A DNA stretch of 64,000 bases from DATGUP01 sp035301265. GTDB taxonomy: Bacteria > Bacillota > Bacilli > Bacillales > Amphibacillaceae. The notes beneath the pieces are model-generated. The model saw only the letters and a program-made list of their open reading frames with translations, ran no database searches and was not told the DNA's origin. The number at the start of each line of letters is the position of its first letter. Position 1 is the stretch's first letter. Below are positions 43,515-52,437 of this stretch, piece by piece. Made by a program: the position numbers and the translations under genes. Location: positions 47,685 through 111,684 of the forward strand of contig DATGUP010000018.1 of the NCBI GenBank assembly GCA_035301265.1, given 5' to 3'.

Positions 43515-45278
43515 ATGGAGCATATCGAACATTTGACGCGGTATACAGCACACTTTGTGGAGGAATTAGTAAGAAGCGGTGTAACCGATGTGGTTATTTC
43601 ACCAGGCTCACGCTCGACACCGCTAGCTATGACAATGGTAGAACATTCAAGCTTAAAAGCGTGGGTTATTATTGATGAACGCTCCGCTGCTTTTTTTGCT
43701 TTAGGATTGGCCAAAGCAACAGAACGTCCTGTAGCGATTGTTTGCACATCGGGGACGGCGGCTGCCAATTACTTTCCAGCGGTTGTTGAGGCTCATTATA
43801 GCCGGGTTCCCTTAATTGTTCTTACTGCAGATCGTCCGCATGAATTGCGTGATGTCGGTGCGCCACAGGCGATTGAGCAGATCAAACTGTACGGGGATTA
43901 TGTGAAGTGGTTTCAAGAGATGGCGCTTCCGGATGCCTCTTCGAAAATGCTTGCCTATATTCGGAGCAAAGCATCGCGTGCGGTATCTATCGCAACACAC
44001 GGCAATCCCGGCCCGGTCCATTTAAATTTTCCGTTCCGCGAGCCGCTTGTACCGAATTTTTCTTTGGATAATGTATGGAGCTGTGCGACGGAAAATAATA
44101 ATCGAAAGCCGTTGACTAACAGCCCATTTGCCCCTGTTCATAACGGAAAAAAACGGTTGTCAGAACAGCAATTAACTGTACTTATTGAAAAACTCAAAAG
44201 TCACAAACGGGGTCTGATCGTTTGTGGACCACAAGTGTCAGGTGATGTTGCCGCAGCGATTGTTCGCTTAGCGGATGCGTGGCATTTACCTGTGTTAGCG
44301 GATCCATTGTCACAAGTGCGTTCAGGTCAACATAATAAGGCGTGTATCATTGAAAGTTACGATGCTTTCTTGCGCAGTGAGACAATCCGCGAGCAACTGC
44401 GTCCTGATTTTATTATTCGATTTGGTGCTATGCCTGTGTCGAAACCGTACCTATTTTTTGTTCAAACCCACCGCGATGCGCTGCAATTTGTCGTTGAACC
44501 TGATGGGGATTACCGAGAACCGGCTGGAAATGCTAGTGATTTTATCTTTAGCGATCCTGTCGACCTTTGTCATGATCTAATTGACAAAAATCCGCATATG
44601 CCTTTTTCGACATCATGGCTAAAAAAGTGGCAAACGATCAACAGATTGGCGAAGCATCATATCCAAACACGGACGAACGCTTCATTAACAGAAGGAGAAG
44701 CGGTCCGAACACTTATGGATGTGATTCCAGATAAAAGTCGTTTATACGTCGGCAATAGTATGGCGGTTAGAGATCTGGATACCTTTTTCCTGAATACGGA
44801 AAAAGAAATCAACGTGTTAGCGAATCGGGGTGCAAACGGAATCGATGGTATGGTCTCAAGCGGGCTTGGCGCTGCTGCTTCGGGAAAACAAACAACATTA
44901 TTGCTCGGTGATTTATCGTTCTTCCATGATATGAACGGCTTGCTGGCAGCTAAGCAATATGAAATCGATCTGACGATTTTGCTCATCAATAACGATGGGG
45001 GTGGCATTTTTTCCTTTTTACCACAACGTGATGAGAAACATTTTGAAACGTTGTTCGGTACTCCATTAGGCATTGATTTCCAACATGCTGTTCACATGTA
45101 TGGAGGTGTGTACACTTTGGCGACAAATGATACAGAATTGCGAGGTGCCCTTCAAGGAAGCTACAATGAAAAAGGGCTTGACGTCATCGAAGTCCGGACT
45201 GAACGAGAGGAAAATGCGGATTGGCATAAAGCATTGTGGAATGACATTGTCACGGATATTTTGGCCAATGGGATGTGA
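43515..45278 (+). CDS. menD: MenD, SEPHCHC synthase
   Basis: ThDP-dependent 2-succinyl-5-enolpyruvyl-6-hydroxy-3-cyclohexene-1-carboxylate synthase, 587 residues. VVISPGSRSTPLAM, the ThDP glutamate in DERSAAFFALG, GTAAANYFPAVVEAHYSRVPL and the C-terminal GDLSFFHDMNGLL, with NNDGGGIFSFLPQ, are typical. GGAGGG lies before the ATG, and its stop overlaps the start of menH. Confidence 0.97.
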   Translation: MEHIEHLTRYTAHFVEELVRSGVTDVVISPGSRSTPLAMTMVEHSSLKAWVIIDERSAAFFALGLAKATERPVAIVCTSGTAAANYFPAVVEAHYSRVPLIVLTADRPHELRDVGAPQAIEQIKLYGDYVKWFQEMALPDASSKMLAYIRSKASRAVSIATHGNPGPVHLNFPFREPLVPNFSLDNVWSCATENNNRKPLTNSPFAPVHNGKKRLSEQQLTVLIEKLKSHKRGLIVCGPQVSGDVAAAIVRLADAWHLPVLADPLSQVRSGQHNKACIIESYDAFLRSETIREQLRPDFIIRFGAMPVSKPYLFFVQTHRDALQFVVEPDGDYREPAGNASDFIFSDPVDLCHDLIDKNPHMPFSTSWLKKWQTINRLAKHHIQTRTNASLTEGEAVRTLMDVIPDKSRLYVGNSMAVRDLDTFFLNTEKEINVLANRGANGIDGMVSSGLGAAASGKQTTLLLGDLSFFHDMNGLLAAKQYEIDLTILLINNDGGGIFSFLPQRDEKHFETLFGTPLGIDFQHAVHMYGGVYTLATNDTELRGALQGSYNEKGLDVIEVRTEREENADWHKALWNDIVTDILANGM

Positions 45279-46090
45279 GTCGAATGCGTTTTATTATCGA
45301 TGATGCCGACTATTATGTTGATGTGCGTGGAAAAGCGGGACCAGCGATTGTTTTATTGCACGGATTTACAGGAAGTATGGAAACTTGGACAGATGTTATG
45401 ACCGAATGGACGCATGAATGCCGCGTTGTCCGCATCGATTTGCCTGGGCACGGCCAAACCGTCGTTCATTCGCCGCGAACAATGGAAGCGTGTTGTGCTG
45501 AATTGCACCGGTTATTCGAATGGTTGGAACTGACAGATATCCATTTAGTCGGGTATTCAATGGGAGGCCGGACAGCTTTATCGTATGCGATGTTGTATCC
45601 AGATCACATCGCATCGCTCGTATTGGAAAGTGCCTCCCCCGGCTTAGCATCAGCAAAAGAGCGCCAGAAACGACGAGCGCAAGATGAACAGTTAGCTCGG
45701 CAACTGGAAATAGAAGGGGTGCAGCGCTTTGTTGATTTTTGGGAAAACAGACCGCTGTTTGCGTCGCAGAAAAAACTTCCTTATGAAAAACGTCAGGCAA
45801 TACGACAGGAGCGGTTGAATCAGCAAGCAGAAGGCCTCGCCGGATCATTGCGCGCAATGGGAACAGGGAGTCAGCCGAGCTGGTGGGATCGCCTTAGCCA
45901 GTTACATATCCCCGTTTTACTTATTGTTGGGCAATGGGATGAAAAATTTGTCCGGATCAATCAAAACATCATCGAACGGCTGCGAAATGGCAAATTGGAA
46001 ATCGTACCTCATGCTGGTCATGCGGTTCATGTGGAACAACCGCAAATATTTGCTAAAATAGTAGAAAGGTTTATATGGAACGATCGATAA
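45275..46090 (+). CDS. menH: MenH, SHCHC synthase (alpha/beta hydrolase)
   Basis: Alpha/beta hydrolase-fold enzyme that eliminates pyruvate from SEPHCHC. The 271 residues have LLHGFTGSMETW, the nucleophile Ser in VGYSMGGRTALSYA, Asp in VGQWDEKF and His in PHAGHAVHVEQP. The GTG at 45275 overlaps the menD stop; an ATG at 45284 is an alternative. Context in the operon supports MenH. Confidence 0.92.
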   Translation: MSRMRFIIDDADYYVDVRGKAGPAIVLLHGFTGSMETWTDVMTEWTHECRVVRIDLPGHGQTVVHSPRTMEACCAELHRLFEWLELTDIHLVGYSMGGRTALSYAMLYPDHIASLVLESASPGLASAKERQKRRAQDEQLARQLEIEGVQRFVDFWENRPLFASQKKLPYEKRQAIRQERLNQQAEGLAGSLRAMGTGSQPSWWDRLSQLHIPVLLIVGQWDEKFVRINQNIIERLRNGKLEIVPHAGHAVHVEQPQIFAKIVERFIWNDR

Positions 46091-46132
46091 CGATGCGTTC
46101 CATGACACCTATATAAAAAGGAGGAAATTCAC

Positions 46133-46951
46133 ATGACGGTACAATGGGAGCAAGCGGGCGACTATAAGGAAATTATTTATGAAAAATATAACGGCATTGC
46201 CAAGGTGACGATTAATCGGCCGGAAAAGCGTAATGCATTCACCCCACTAACAGTGAATGAAATGATTGACGCGTTTGCTGATGCGCGCGATGATTCATCG
46301 ATTGGTGTTATTATCTTGGCTGGTGCAGGCGAGAAAGCCTTTTGTTCCGGAGGCGATCAATCGGTTCGAGGCCACGGCGGTTATGTTGGAGAGGATCAAA
46401 TCCCACGCCTCAATGTCCTCGATTTGCAGCGCTTGATCCGAACGATTCCAAAACCAGTCATCGCCATGGTTTCCGGCTATGCGATCGGCGGTGGGCATGT
46501 GCTGCATATTGTATGCGATTTGACAATTGCCGCGGACAACGCTATTTTCGGACAATCAGGACCGAAAGTAGGAAGTTTTGATGCCGGTTATGGCGCCGGG
46601 TTACTTGCGGAGATGGTCGGTCAAAAACGTGCGCGTGAAATTTGGTATCTTTGCCGTCAATACACGGCTGAAGAAGCTTATGAAATGGGGATGGTTAACA
46701 AGGTTGTCCCGCTCGATAAATTAGAAGAGGAAACGATACAGTGGTGCGAGGAAATATTGGAAAAATCCCCGACGGCGCTGCGCTTTTTGAAAGCATCGTT
46801 CAATGCTGCGACAGACGGTTTAGCCGGAATGCAGCAAATGGGTGGGGATGCAACACTGCTTTATTACACAACCGATGAGGCAAAGGAAGGTCGCGATGCC
46901 TTTAAGGAAAAGCGCAAGCCCGATTTCAAACAATTTCCACGTTTTCCATAA
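46133..46951 (+). CDS. menB: MenB, 1,4-dihydroxy-2-naphthoyl-CoA synthase
   Basis: Crotonase-fold enzyme that closes the naphthoquinol ring from OSB-CoA, 272 residues. INRPEKRNAFTPLTVNEM, AFCSGGDQSVRGHGGY and VSGYAIGGGHVLH are typical; the bicarbonate-type active site and QSGPKVGSFDAGYGAGLL match. A strong AAAAAGGAGG precedes the ATG. It is followed by a terminator before menE. Confidence 0.97.
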   Translation: MTVQWEQAGDYKEIIYEKYNGIAKVTINRPEKRNAFTPLTVNEMIDAFADARDDSSIGVIILAGAGEKAFCSGGDQSVRGHGGYVGEDQIPRLNVLDLQRLIRTIPKPVIAMVSGYAIGGGHVLHIVCDLTIAADNAIFGQSGPKVGSFDAGYGAGLLAEMVGQKRAREIWYLCRQYTAEEAYEMGMVNKVVPLDKLEEETIQWCEEILEKSPTALRFLKASFNAATDGLAGMQQMGGDATLLYYTTDEAKEGRDAFKEKRKPDFKQFPRFP

Positions 46952-46966
46952 ATAGACATCATTCTC

Positions 46967-47000
46967 AAAAAACCTTTGCTTTTTATAGCAAAGGTTTTTA
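46967..47000 (+). terminator. Terminator between menB and menE
   Basis: A perfect 13-base stem, AAAAACCTTTGCT (46968-46980) with AGCAAAGGTTTTT (46987-46999). menE may be expressed by readthrough or its own promoter. Confidence 0.85.
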
Positions 47001-47030
47001 CACTGATACATCATTTAAGGAGGAGACAAC

Positions 47031-48491
47031 ATGTCTGAGATCATACCGCACTGGTTAAGCAAACAAGCACAATTGAAACCAAAGAAGCAAGCCATTGAAC
47101 TACAAGATGGGACAAGCTTGACATTTCAAGAGCTTGAAGAAAAAAGCAAGCGTTTTGCCAGAAAACTCGCCCAAACTGGTGTGCTCGAAGGGACGCATAT
47201 CGGGATTCTTTCTGGAAACAATTTAGACATGGTTATCGCTATACATGCTTTAAGTTATCTCGGGGCGATTGGTGTGCTGTTCAACACACGGTTGACAACA
47301 GAGGAATTAACTTATCAAGCCAACGATGCCCGCGTTTCCATGATTCTCTCGAGCCACCATTTTTACGATCAAGCCAAACAAATTCAATCGTCTTTAACAG
47401 TCTTTCGTTTTTCGGATATCGAACAATTAGAAGAAAAAGAAGTGAGCCTCCGGTGTGAGATCAACTTAAGCGAGCCGTTTACTATTATTTATACATCCGG
47501 TACGACCGGAAAACCTAAAGGGGTTGTGCATACATACGGAAACCATTGGTGGAGTGCCGTCGGTTCAGCACTTAACCTTGGCGTGCATACAGATGACAAA
47601 TGGCTTAATCCGCTGCCGCTATTTCATGTAGGTGGTTTGGCGGTTCTGATTCGCAGTGTTATGTACGGCATGCCGGTTTTTTTAATGGAAAGATTTGATG
47701 AGACAGCCGTTCAAGAGGCTATTATGAAAAAAGACGTAACGATCGCCTCGGTCGTAACAGTCATGCTCCAACGTCTTGTTGAGGTACTAGAAGAAGGCAC
47801 ATATCCCGATCATTTCCGGTGCATGCTCCTCGGTGGCGGACCAGCGCCTAAACCACTTCTTGAAAATGCAAAAGCACGGAACATTCCGGTTTTTCAGTCG
47901 TATGGCATGACGGAGACATCTTCACAAATCGTCACTTTAAGTCCTCAAGATGCTCTTAACAAAATCGGTTCAGCCGGTAAACCATTGTTTCCAGCACAAC
48001 TTAAAATCGATGCAGCTCCAAACGAAGTCGGTGAAATTTTTGTCAAAGGACCGATGGTGACAAGCGGCTATTTCAATAAGCCGGCGGCTACGGCAAAAGC
48101 TTTTGTCGATGGTTGGTTGGCAACAGGCGATCTTGGATATGTTGATGAAGCAGGCTTTTTATATGTCGTTGAGCGTCGTACGGATTTGATTATATCCGGT
48201 GGCGAAAATGTGTATCCATCTGAGGTGGAAAGCGTCCTCTCTGGAATGGATGGTATTCGGGAAGTCGGTGTTGTTGGTAAACAGGATGATCAATGGGGGC
48301 AATCCCCGGTTGCTTTTGTAGTTACTGACTCACCATCGATCACAAAAGAAGCTATTATCGCGTACGCCAAAAAACGTTTAGCGAAGTATAAACTGCCAAC
48401 AGCTATTTATTTTGTTGAACAATTGCCGAGAAACGCCTCGAATAAACTGATGCGCCAAACATTAGTGAAATGGTTGCGGGACAAATCGTGA
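47031..48491 (+). CDS. menE: MenE, o-succinylbenzoate-CoA ligase
   Basis: ANL-family adenylating enzyme, 486 residues, that activates o-succinylbenzoate as CoA thioester. The P-loop is IIYTSGTTGKPKG, with FQSYGMTETSSQ, GWLATGDLGYVDE, and the C-terminal catalytic Lys in PRNASNKLMRQTL. In B. subtilis menC follows; here it does not. Confidence 0.96.
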   Translation: MSEIIPHWLSKQAQLKPKKQAIELQDGTSLTFQELEEKSKRFARKLAQTGVLEGTHIGILSGNNLDMVIAIHALSYLGAIGVLFNTRLTTEELTYQANDARVSMILSSHHFYDQAKQIQSSLTVFRFSDIEQLEEKEVSLRCEINLSEPFTIIYTSGTTGKPKGVVHTYGNHWWSAVGSALNLGVHTDDKWLNPLPLFHVGGLAVLIRSVMYGMPVFLMERFDETAVQEAIMKKDVTIASVVTVMLQRLVEVLEEGTYPDHFRCMLLGGGPAPKPLLENAKARNIPVFQSYGMTETSSQIVTLSPQDALNKIGSAGKPLFPAQLKIDAAPNEVGEIFVKGPMVTSGYFNKPAATAKAFVDGWLATGDLGYVDEAGFLYVVERRTDLIISGGENVYPSEVESVLSGMDGIREVGVVGKQDDQWGQSPVAFVVTDSPSITKEAIIAYAKKRLAKYKLPTAIYFVEQLPRNASNKLMRQTLVKWLRDKS

Positions 48492-48532
48492 ATCTCTCGC
48501 GATCTTCAGGCCTATGGCAACTGTTTCAACGC

Positions 48533-48581
48533 CCTCCAGTCTGCATGCTTTATAAGTTTCTTGGCACACTATGACTGGAGG
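48533..48581 (+). promoter_or_regulatory. Inverted repeat that covers the ribosome binding site of the 48590 gene
   Basis: CCTCCAGT (48533-48540) and ACTGGAGG (48574-48581) are perfect complements; the SD TGGAGGTG is in the 3' arm. Loop of 33 bases. Confidence 0.55.
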
Positions 48582-48589
48582 TGTGTTGT

Positions 48590-48910
48590 ATGGATAAGAA
48601 AAAATATTATATTAATATCGGTACGGGTGAAATTTCTCAATTGAAGTATGGTGATAATGACGATTTTGTTATATATGCAGACGATGATGAGATTTTGCTA
48701 TTGCGACGAACTTTGGATCGGATGGATGATGCTAGTTTTCGATCATTTTTCCGATCGCATGTGCCGATTATCCAATACCATCATGACCAACCTAATGATG
48801 ATTATGATGCGAGCATGATCGATGTTTTCCGGATGATTTACAATTTAGGCGATGAACAGACAAAAGCGCATATCGAGGAAATGGAAATTTTTGGTGATCA
48901 GCATATGTAA
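48590..48910 (+). CDS. Small acidic soluble protein, unknown
   Basis: A 106-residue acidic protein (MDKKKYYINIGTGEIS at the start, MIDVFRMIYNLGDEQT near the end). It appears to be a conserved Bacillaceae hypothetical, but I cannot name the family safely. No membrane segment. The ATG at 48590 follows TGGAGGTG by six bases. It sits between menE and ytkD. Confidence 0.65.
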   Translation: MDKKKYYINIGTGEISQLKYGDNDDFVIYADDDEILLLRRTLDRMDDASFRSFFRSHVPIIQYHHDQPNDDYDASMIDVFRMIYNLGDEQTKAHIEEMEIFGDQHM

Positions 48911-49086
48911 TGCGATGCTCACCCGTCTTTTTTCCAAGTTCGAGCTGCTGCCTTTGCCCTTGTGTTTCAAAACAGGGAGTGATTTGATATAATGGAAACT
49001 ACAGTGAAACGAATGAATCCTCGTATTGGCAAAAACACCGCTTATGAAATGGTGAACATAGTTTAAAATTGATACAGGTGAAATCA

Positions 49087-49566
49087 TTGTACAGATTTAA
49101 CGATTACTACAACAATGAGGTAAAATTATCATTTGCTGACCATCCGTTTTCCAAACATCCGCGGCATGTTTTAGTCATCTGCCGCTATAATGACCAATGG
49201 TTGTTAACGCGTCATCGTGATAGAGGCTTAGAGTTTCCCGGTGGAAAGGTAGAGTCCGGGGAAACAGCCGAACAGGCGGCTATTCGAGAAGTGATGGAGG
49301 AAACGGGTGGTGTTGTGTCCGAATTGCATTATTTGGCTCAATACGAAGTTGATGGTAAACGTGAAACAATTGTTAAAAATGTCTATCATGCTCAAATAAA
49401 AAGATTGGAAAAACAACCGTCTTATTATGAAACAGCTGGTCCTGTCTTGATCGATGCCTTTCCGAAAAACCTTCACTCCCATGCCGATTTCAGTTTTATT
49501 ATGAAGGACGATATTGTTCCGCGTTGTCTTTGTCAATTGAAGAACAAAAAGAAGGCCCTCCGTTAA
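49087..49566 (+). CDS. ytkD: YtkD, Nudix nucleoside triphosphatase
   Basis: Nudix hydrolase of 159 residues. In B. subtilis YtkD hydrolyses (oxidised) dGTP-type nucleotides. The Nudix box is GGKVESGETAEQAAIREVMEETGG written in two parts: GGKVESGETAEQAA and REVMEETGG, matching Gx5Ex7REUxEExGU. MYRFNDYYNNEVKLSF matches the B. subtilis N-terminus, and AGGTGA precedes the TTG at 49087, which is therefore preferred over the TTG at 49069. Confidence 0.9.
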   Translation: MYRFNDYYNNEVKLSFADHPFSKHPRHVLVICRYNDQWLLTRHRDRGLEFPGGKVESGETAEQAAIREVMEETGGVVSELHYLAQYEVDGKRETIVKNVYHAQIKRLEKQPSYYETAGPVLIDAFPKNLHSHADFSFIMKDDIVPRCLCQLKNKKKALR

Positions 49567-49584
49567 TACTCGGGGTGGCCTTTT
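49552..49584 (+). terminator. Terminator after ytkD
   Basis: AAGGCC-CTCCG and CGGGG-T-GGCCTT stem with one bulge, then TTTT. Confidence 0.75.
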
Positions 49585-49606
49585 GTAAACATCGCATATA
49601 ACGGAT

Positions 49607-50413
49607 TTAGCTTGTATGCTTTATGAGCTTGCCTTCGAGTTTTTCCACGATTTTGTACATCGCCGCCGCAAAGATGGCAATCAAGAACAGGCTAGACATA
49701 ACGAGTGTGAAATCAAATACTTGAAAGCCGTAAATGATTAAATAGCCGAGCCCTTTTTTAGAAACGAGAAATTCACCGACGACTATCCCAACCCATGAAA
49801 GACCAACGTTCACTTTTAAACAGGAAATCATCGTTGGGAGAGTTGCTGGAAAAATGGCTTCTTTAAAACATTGCCACCGTGTGGCACCAAAGCCTTGTAG
49901 CACTTTCACATAATTCGGATCGACTTCTTTGAAACCGGAATAGACGACAATGGTTGTAATGATGACAGAGACAATGACTCCCATTGTAATAATCGACGTG
50001 TATCCTGGCCCCATGGCGACGATAATGATGGGGCCGAGTGCAACTTTTGGCATGGCATTAGCGATGACAAGGAATGGATCCATGATGCGCGACAAGCGTA
50101 CCGATGACCATAATAATGTAGCTAGAATGATTCCTATAATAGTGCCGAGAATGAAGCCGAGAACAGTCTCTAAAACAGTAACCTCTAAATGGTGAATGAG
50201 TGAACCATCAACCACCTTTTGAGCGATGACGCTAGCGACTTGACTCGGAGTACTGAAAAGCAATGGGTCGATCCAATATAATCGCCCAGCCGTTTCCCAC
50301 ATTCCGAAAAAACCGATCAATATGATGAGTTGCCAAACGCCAACAATTTTATTTTCGCGTTTTATTTTATGTTGATAGCGTTCAAATAAATAATCATCAT
50401 GTGTCTGCGTCAT
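49607..50413 (-). CDS. ytlD: ABC transporter permease, SsuC/TauC family (YtlD-like)
   Basis: Membrane permease, 268 residues with about six helices, of the nitrate/sulfonate/taurine ABC group. The EAA loop is GFGATRWQCFKEAIFPATLPTM. Its start overlaps the ATPase gene by 17 bases. Together with the next two genes it makes a complete importer. The substrate may be a sulfonate or a pyrimidine/thiamine precursor; sequence alone does not decide. Confidence 0.88.
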   Translation of the reverse strand: MTQTHDDYLFERYQHKIKRENKIVGVWQLIILIGFFGMWETAGRLYWIDPLLFSTPSQVASVIAQKVVDGSLIHHLEVTVLETVLGFILGTIIGIILATLLWSSVRLSRIMDPFLVIANAMPKVALGPIIIVAMGPGYTSIITMGVIVSVIITTIVVYSGFKEVDPNYVKVLQGFGATRWQCFKEAIFPATLPTMISCLKVNVGLSWVGIVVGEFLVSKKGLGYLIIYGFQVFDFTLVMSSLFLIAIFAAAMYKIVEKLEGKLIKHTS

Positions 50414-51209
50414 TGTCGACCACTTTCCCTTCTTTTGGATTTTCGGGTTCGTGTTTATTTAACTCATCCCATACGGCATCGAAAAGCTTTTGGTATTTCG
50501 GATGCCGCCGGACGAGAAAAGGGGTTTCGTTTCGCAATTCAATGGGCACTTCAAATGTTTTTGCCAGCCGCCCTGGTTCGGCATCCATGACAAAAATACG
50601 ATCGCTCATCGAGATGGCCTCTCCGATATCATGAGTGACGAGCATGGCGGTTTTTCGGTACGTTTTCAATAGGTGCGATACAAGATTTTCCAATTTTAAT
50701 TTTGTTAAGTAGTCCAATGCCGAAAACGGTTCATCCAATAAAAGCATTTTCGGATTCGTAATCAAGGTGCGAACGAGTGCTACGCGTTGGCGCATCCCGC
50801 CGGAAAGTGAATCGGGATACGCTTCCTCCACATCCGCAAGCCCGACTTCGTTCAGGAGTTGCCTAGCGCTGTGCTTTGTTTTTTCTGTGATGGTATCGGT
50901 TATTTTCGGACCGATGAGCACGTTGTCCATGATCGTCTTCCACGGGAATAGATAATCCTGTTGTAACATGTAGCCAATCTTTATTTTAGAACGATGAGCG
51001 GGTTCATTGTTTAACAACACGTCACCTGCCGTTTGCTGAATGATACCTGCGATGATGGAGAGAATCGTCGTTTTCCCACAGCCGCTTGGTCCCAGCAGTG
51101 CAACAAACTCGCCTGCATTGATTGAAAATGATACATCATCAAGCGCTTTTGTATAACTATTATTTGTAAAGTAATGATGGGATACATGTTCCAAGGTTAA
51201 AAGTGACAA
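50397..51209 (-). CDS. ytlC: ABC transporter ATPase, SsuB/TauB family (YtlC-like)
   Basis: ATPase subunit of about 270 residues. Walker A GPSGCGKTTIL, Q-loop MLQQDYLFPWKT, signature LSGGMRQRVALVR, Walker B MLLLDEPFSALD and H-loop VTHDIGEA are complete. AAGGAGGA is one base from the ATG at 51215 but has normal spacing to the TTG at 51209, so the TTG is preferred. The SD overlaps the stop of the binding-protein gene. Confidence 0.9.
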   Translation of the reverse strand: MSLLTLEHVSHHYFTNNSYTKALDDVSFSINAGEFVALLGPSGCGKTTILSIIAGIIQQTAGDVLLNNEPAHRSKIKIGYMLQQDYLFPWKTIMDNVLIGPKITDTITEKTKHSARQLLNEVGLADVEEAYPDSLSGGMRQRVALVRTLITNPKMLLLDEPFSALDYLTKLKLENLVSHLLKTYRKTAMLVTHDIGEAISMSDRIFVMDAEPGRLAKTFEVPIELRNETPFLVRRHPKYQKLFDAVWDELNKHEPENPKEGKVVDNDADT

Positions 51210-51221
51210 GCTCATTCCTCC

Positions 51222-52211
51222 TTACTCGTTCATGACTTCTTCAGCCATTTCGGTGTTCACTAATTTGTCGTAGGGAACATTATCAGGCAGTTCACCAGCT
51301 TCATCCATAATGTCTTCGAGATTGTTCCACTCTTTTTCTTCAAACACGGGGTCGGTTGCAAACGTATTCTGTTCTTTGTAGCGTTGTATCGAGGATGTCA
51401 AAATATCGATTTCGGTATCTTCAAAATACGGTTGAATCGTTTTAGCTATGTCTGCGGCTGAGTTTTCCTGAACCCATTTTTGCGCTTTATAGATCGCTCG
51501 GATAAACTTTATGATCGTTTCCTCATCGCCGTCCACCATGCTTTGTTTTGCCATAAATACAGTGTAGGGGACGCGTCCGGATTCTTCACCGAATGAGGCG
51601 AGAACGTGACCTTTGCCTTCTTTTTCAAACACGCTTGCTGTTGGTTCGAACAGCTGGACGTATTCCGCATCACCGGAAGTAAAAGCACCCGGGATATTTT
51701 CAAATTCGACGTTTTGCAGTAAATTTAAGTCATTATGTGGATCAATGCCATGTTTTTTTAAAACATATTCCCCGACCATTTGTGGCATGCCACCTTTTCT
51801 CTGACCGAGAAATGTGCTTTCTTTCACGTCTGCCCACTCAAAATCAGGCCTCTTCTCTTTAGAGACAAGAAATGTTCCATCGGTCTGGGTTAATTGAGCA
51901 AAATTGACAGCATAGTCTTTGGAATCCTGCGCATATACGTAGATAGACGTCTCTGATCCGACAAGAGCTATATCGATTCCGTCTGAAAGCAATGCGGTCA
52001 TCGTTTTATCGCCACCCCATGTCGTCTGGAGTTCGACATCGAGCCCTTCATCGGCAAAAAAGTCTTTTTCCAGCGCAACATATTGCGGAGCATAAAATAA
52101 TGAGCGAGTGACTTCGCCTAGTTTAATGGATGTTTGTTGCCCCTTGGAACAAGACATTAGAAGTATAAGCATGCCGCATGATAGAAAGGTTAACCATTTA
52201 CACCTTTTCAT
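51222..52211 (-). CDS. ytlA: ABC transporter substrate-binding lipoprotein (YtlA-like)
   Basis: A 329-residue solute-binding lipoprotein of the SsuA/NMT1-THI5-like group. Lipobox LLMSCSKG (Cys21). KLGEVTRSLFYAPQYVALEK and FFADEGLDVELQTTWGGDKT are typical of the family. It is first in the ytlA-C-D operon. The ligand is unknown. Confidence 0.88.
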   Translation of the reverse strand: MKRCKWLTFLSCGMLILLMSCSKGQQTSIKLGEVTRSLFYAPQYVALEKDFFADEGLDVELQTTWGGDKTMTALLSDGIDIALVGSETSIYVYAQDSKDYAVNFAQLTQTDGTFLVSKEKRPDFEWADVKESTFLGQRKGGMPQMVGEYVLKKHGIDPHNDLNLLQNVEFENIPGAFTSGDAEYVQLFEPTASVFEKEGKGHVLASFGEESGRVPYTVFMAKQSMVDGDEETIIKFIRAIYKAQKWVQENSAADIAKTIQPYFEDTEIDILTSSIQRYKEQNTFATDPVFEEKEWNNLEDIMDEAGELPDNVPYDKLVNTEMAEEVMNE

Positions 52212-52309
52212 AGATGCCGATCCTTCCCTTCATCGTATTTGGATATGTCAATAGCCTATGTCGGTTTAAAAAATGTGTGAATGCCTAGATGATACGCGCG
52301 AACGTACAG

Positions 52310-52341
52310 AAAAAAACGATCCCATAACAGGGATCGTTTTC
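52310..52341 (-). terminator. Terminator downstream of pckA
   Basis: A perfect 11-base stem AAAACGATCCC / GGGATCGTTTT; the A-run gives a U-tract on the minus strand. It lies about 100 bases after pckA. Confidence 0.8.
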
Positions 52342-52437
52342 CAGTGGTAAAAAGCTTGCGGCGTTGGCGAAAAAGCCTCCGCTTCCTGTATATAAACCCT
52401 CTTGGGATGAGGAGCAAATCATTCATCAGCTTTATCA

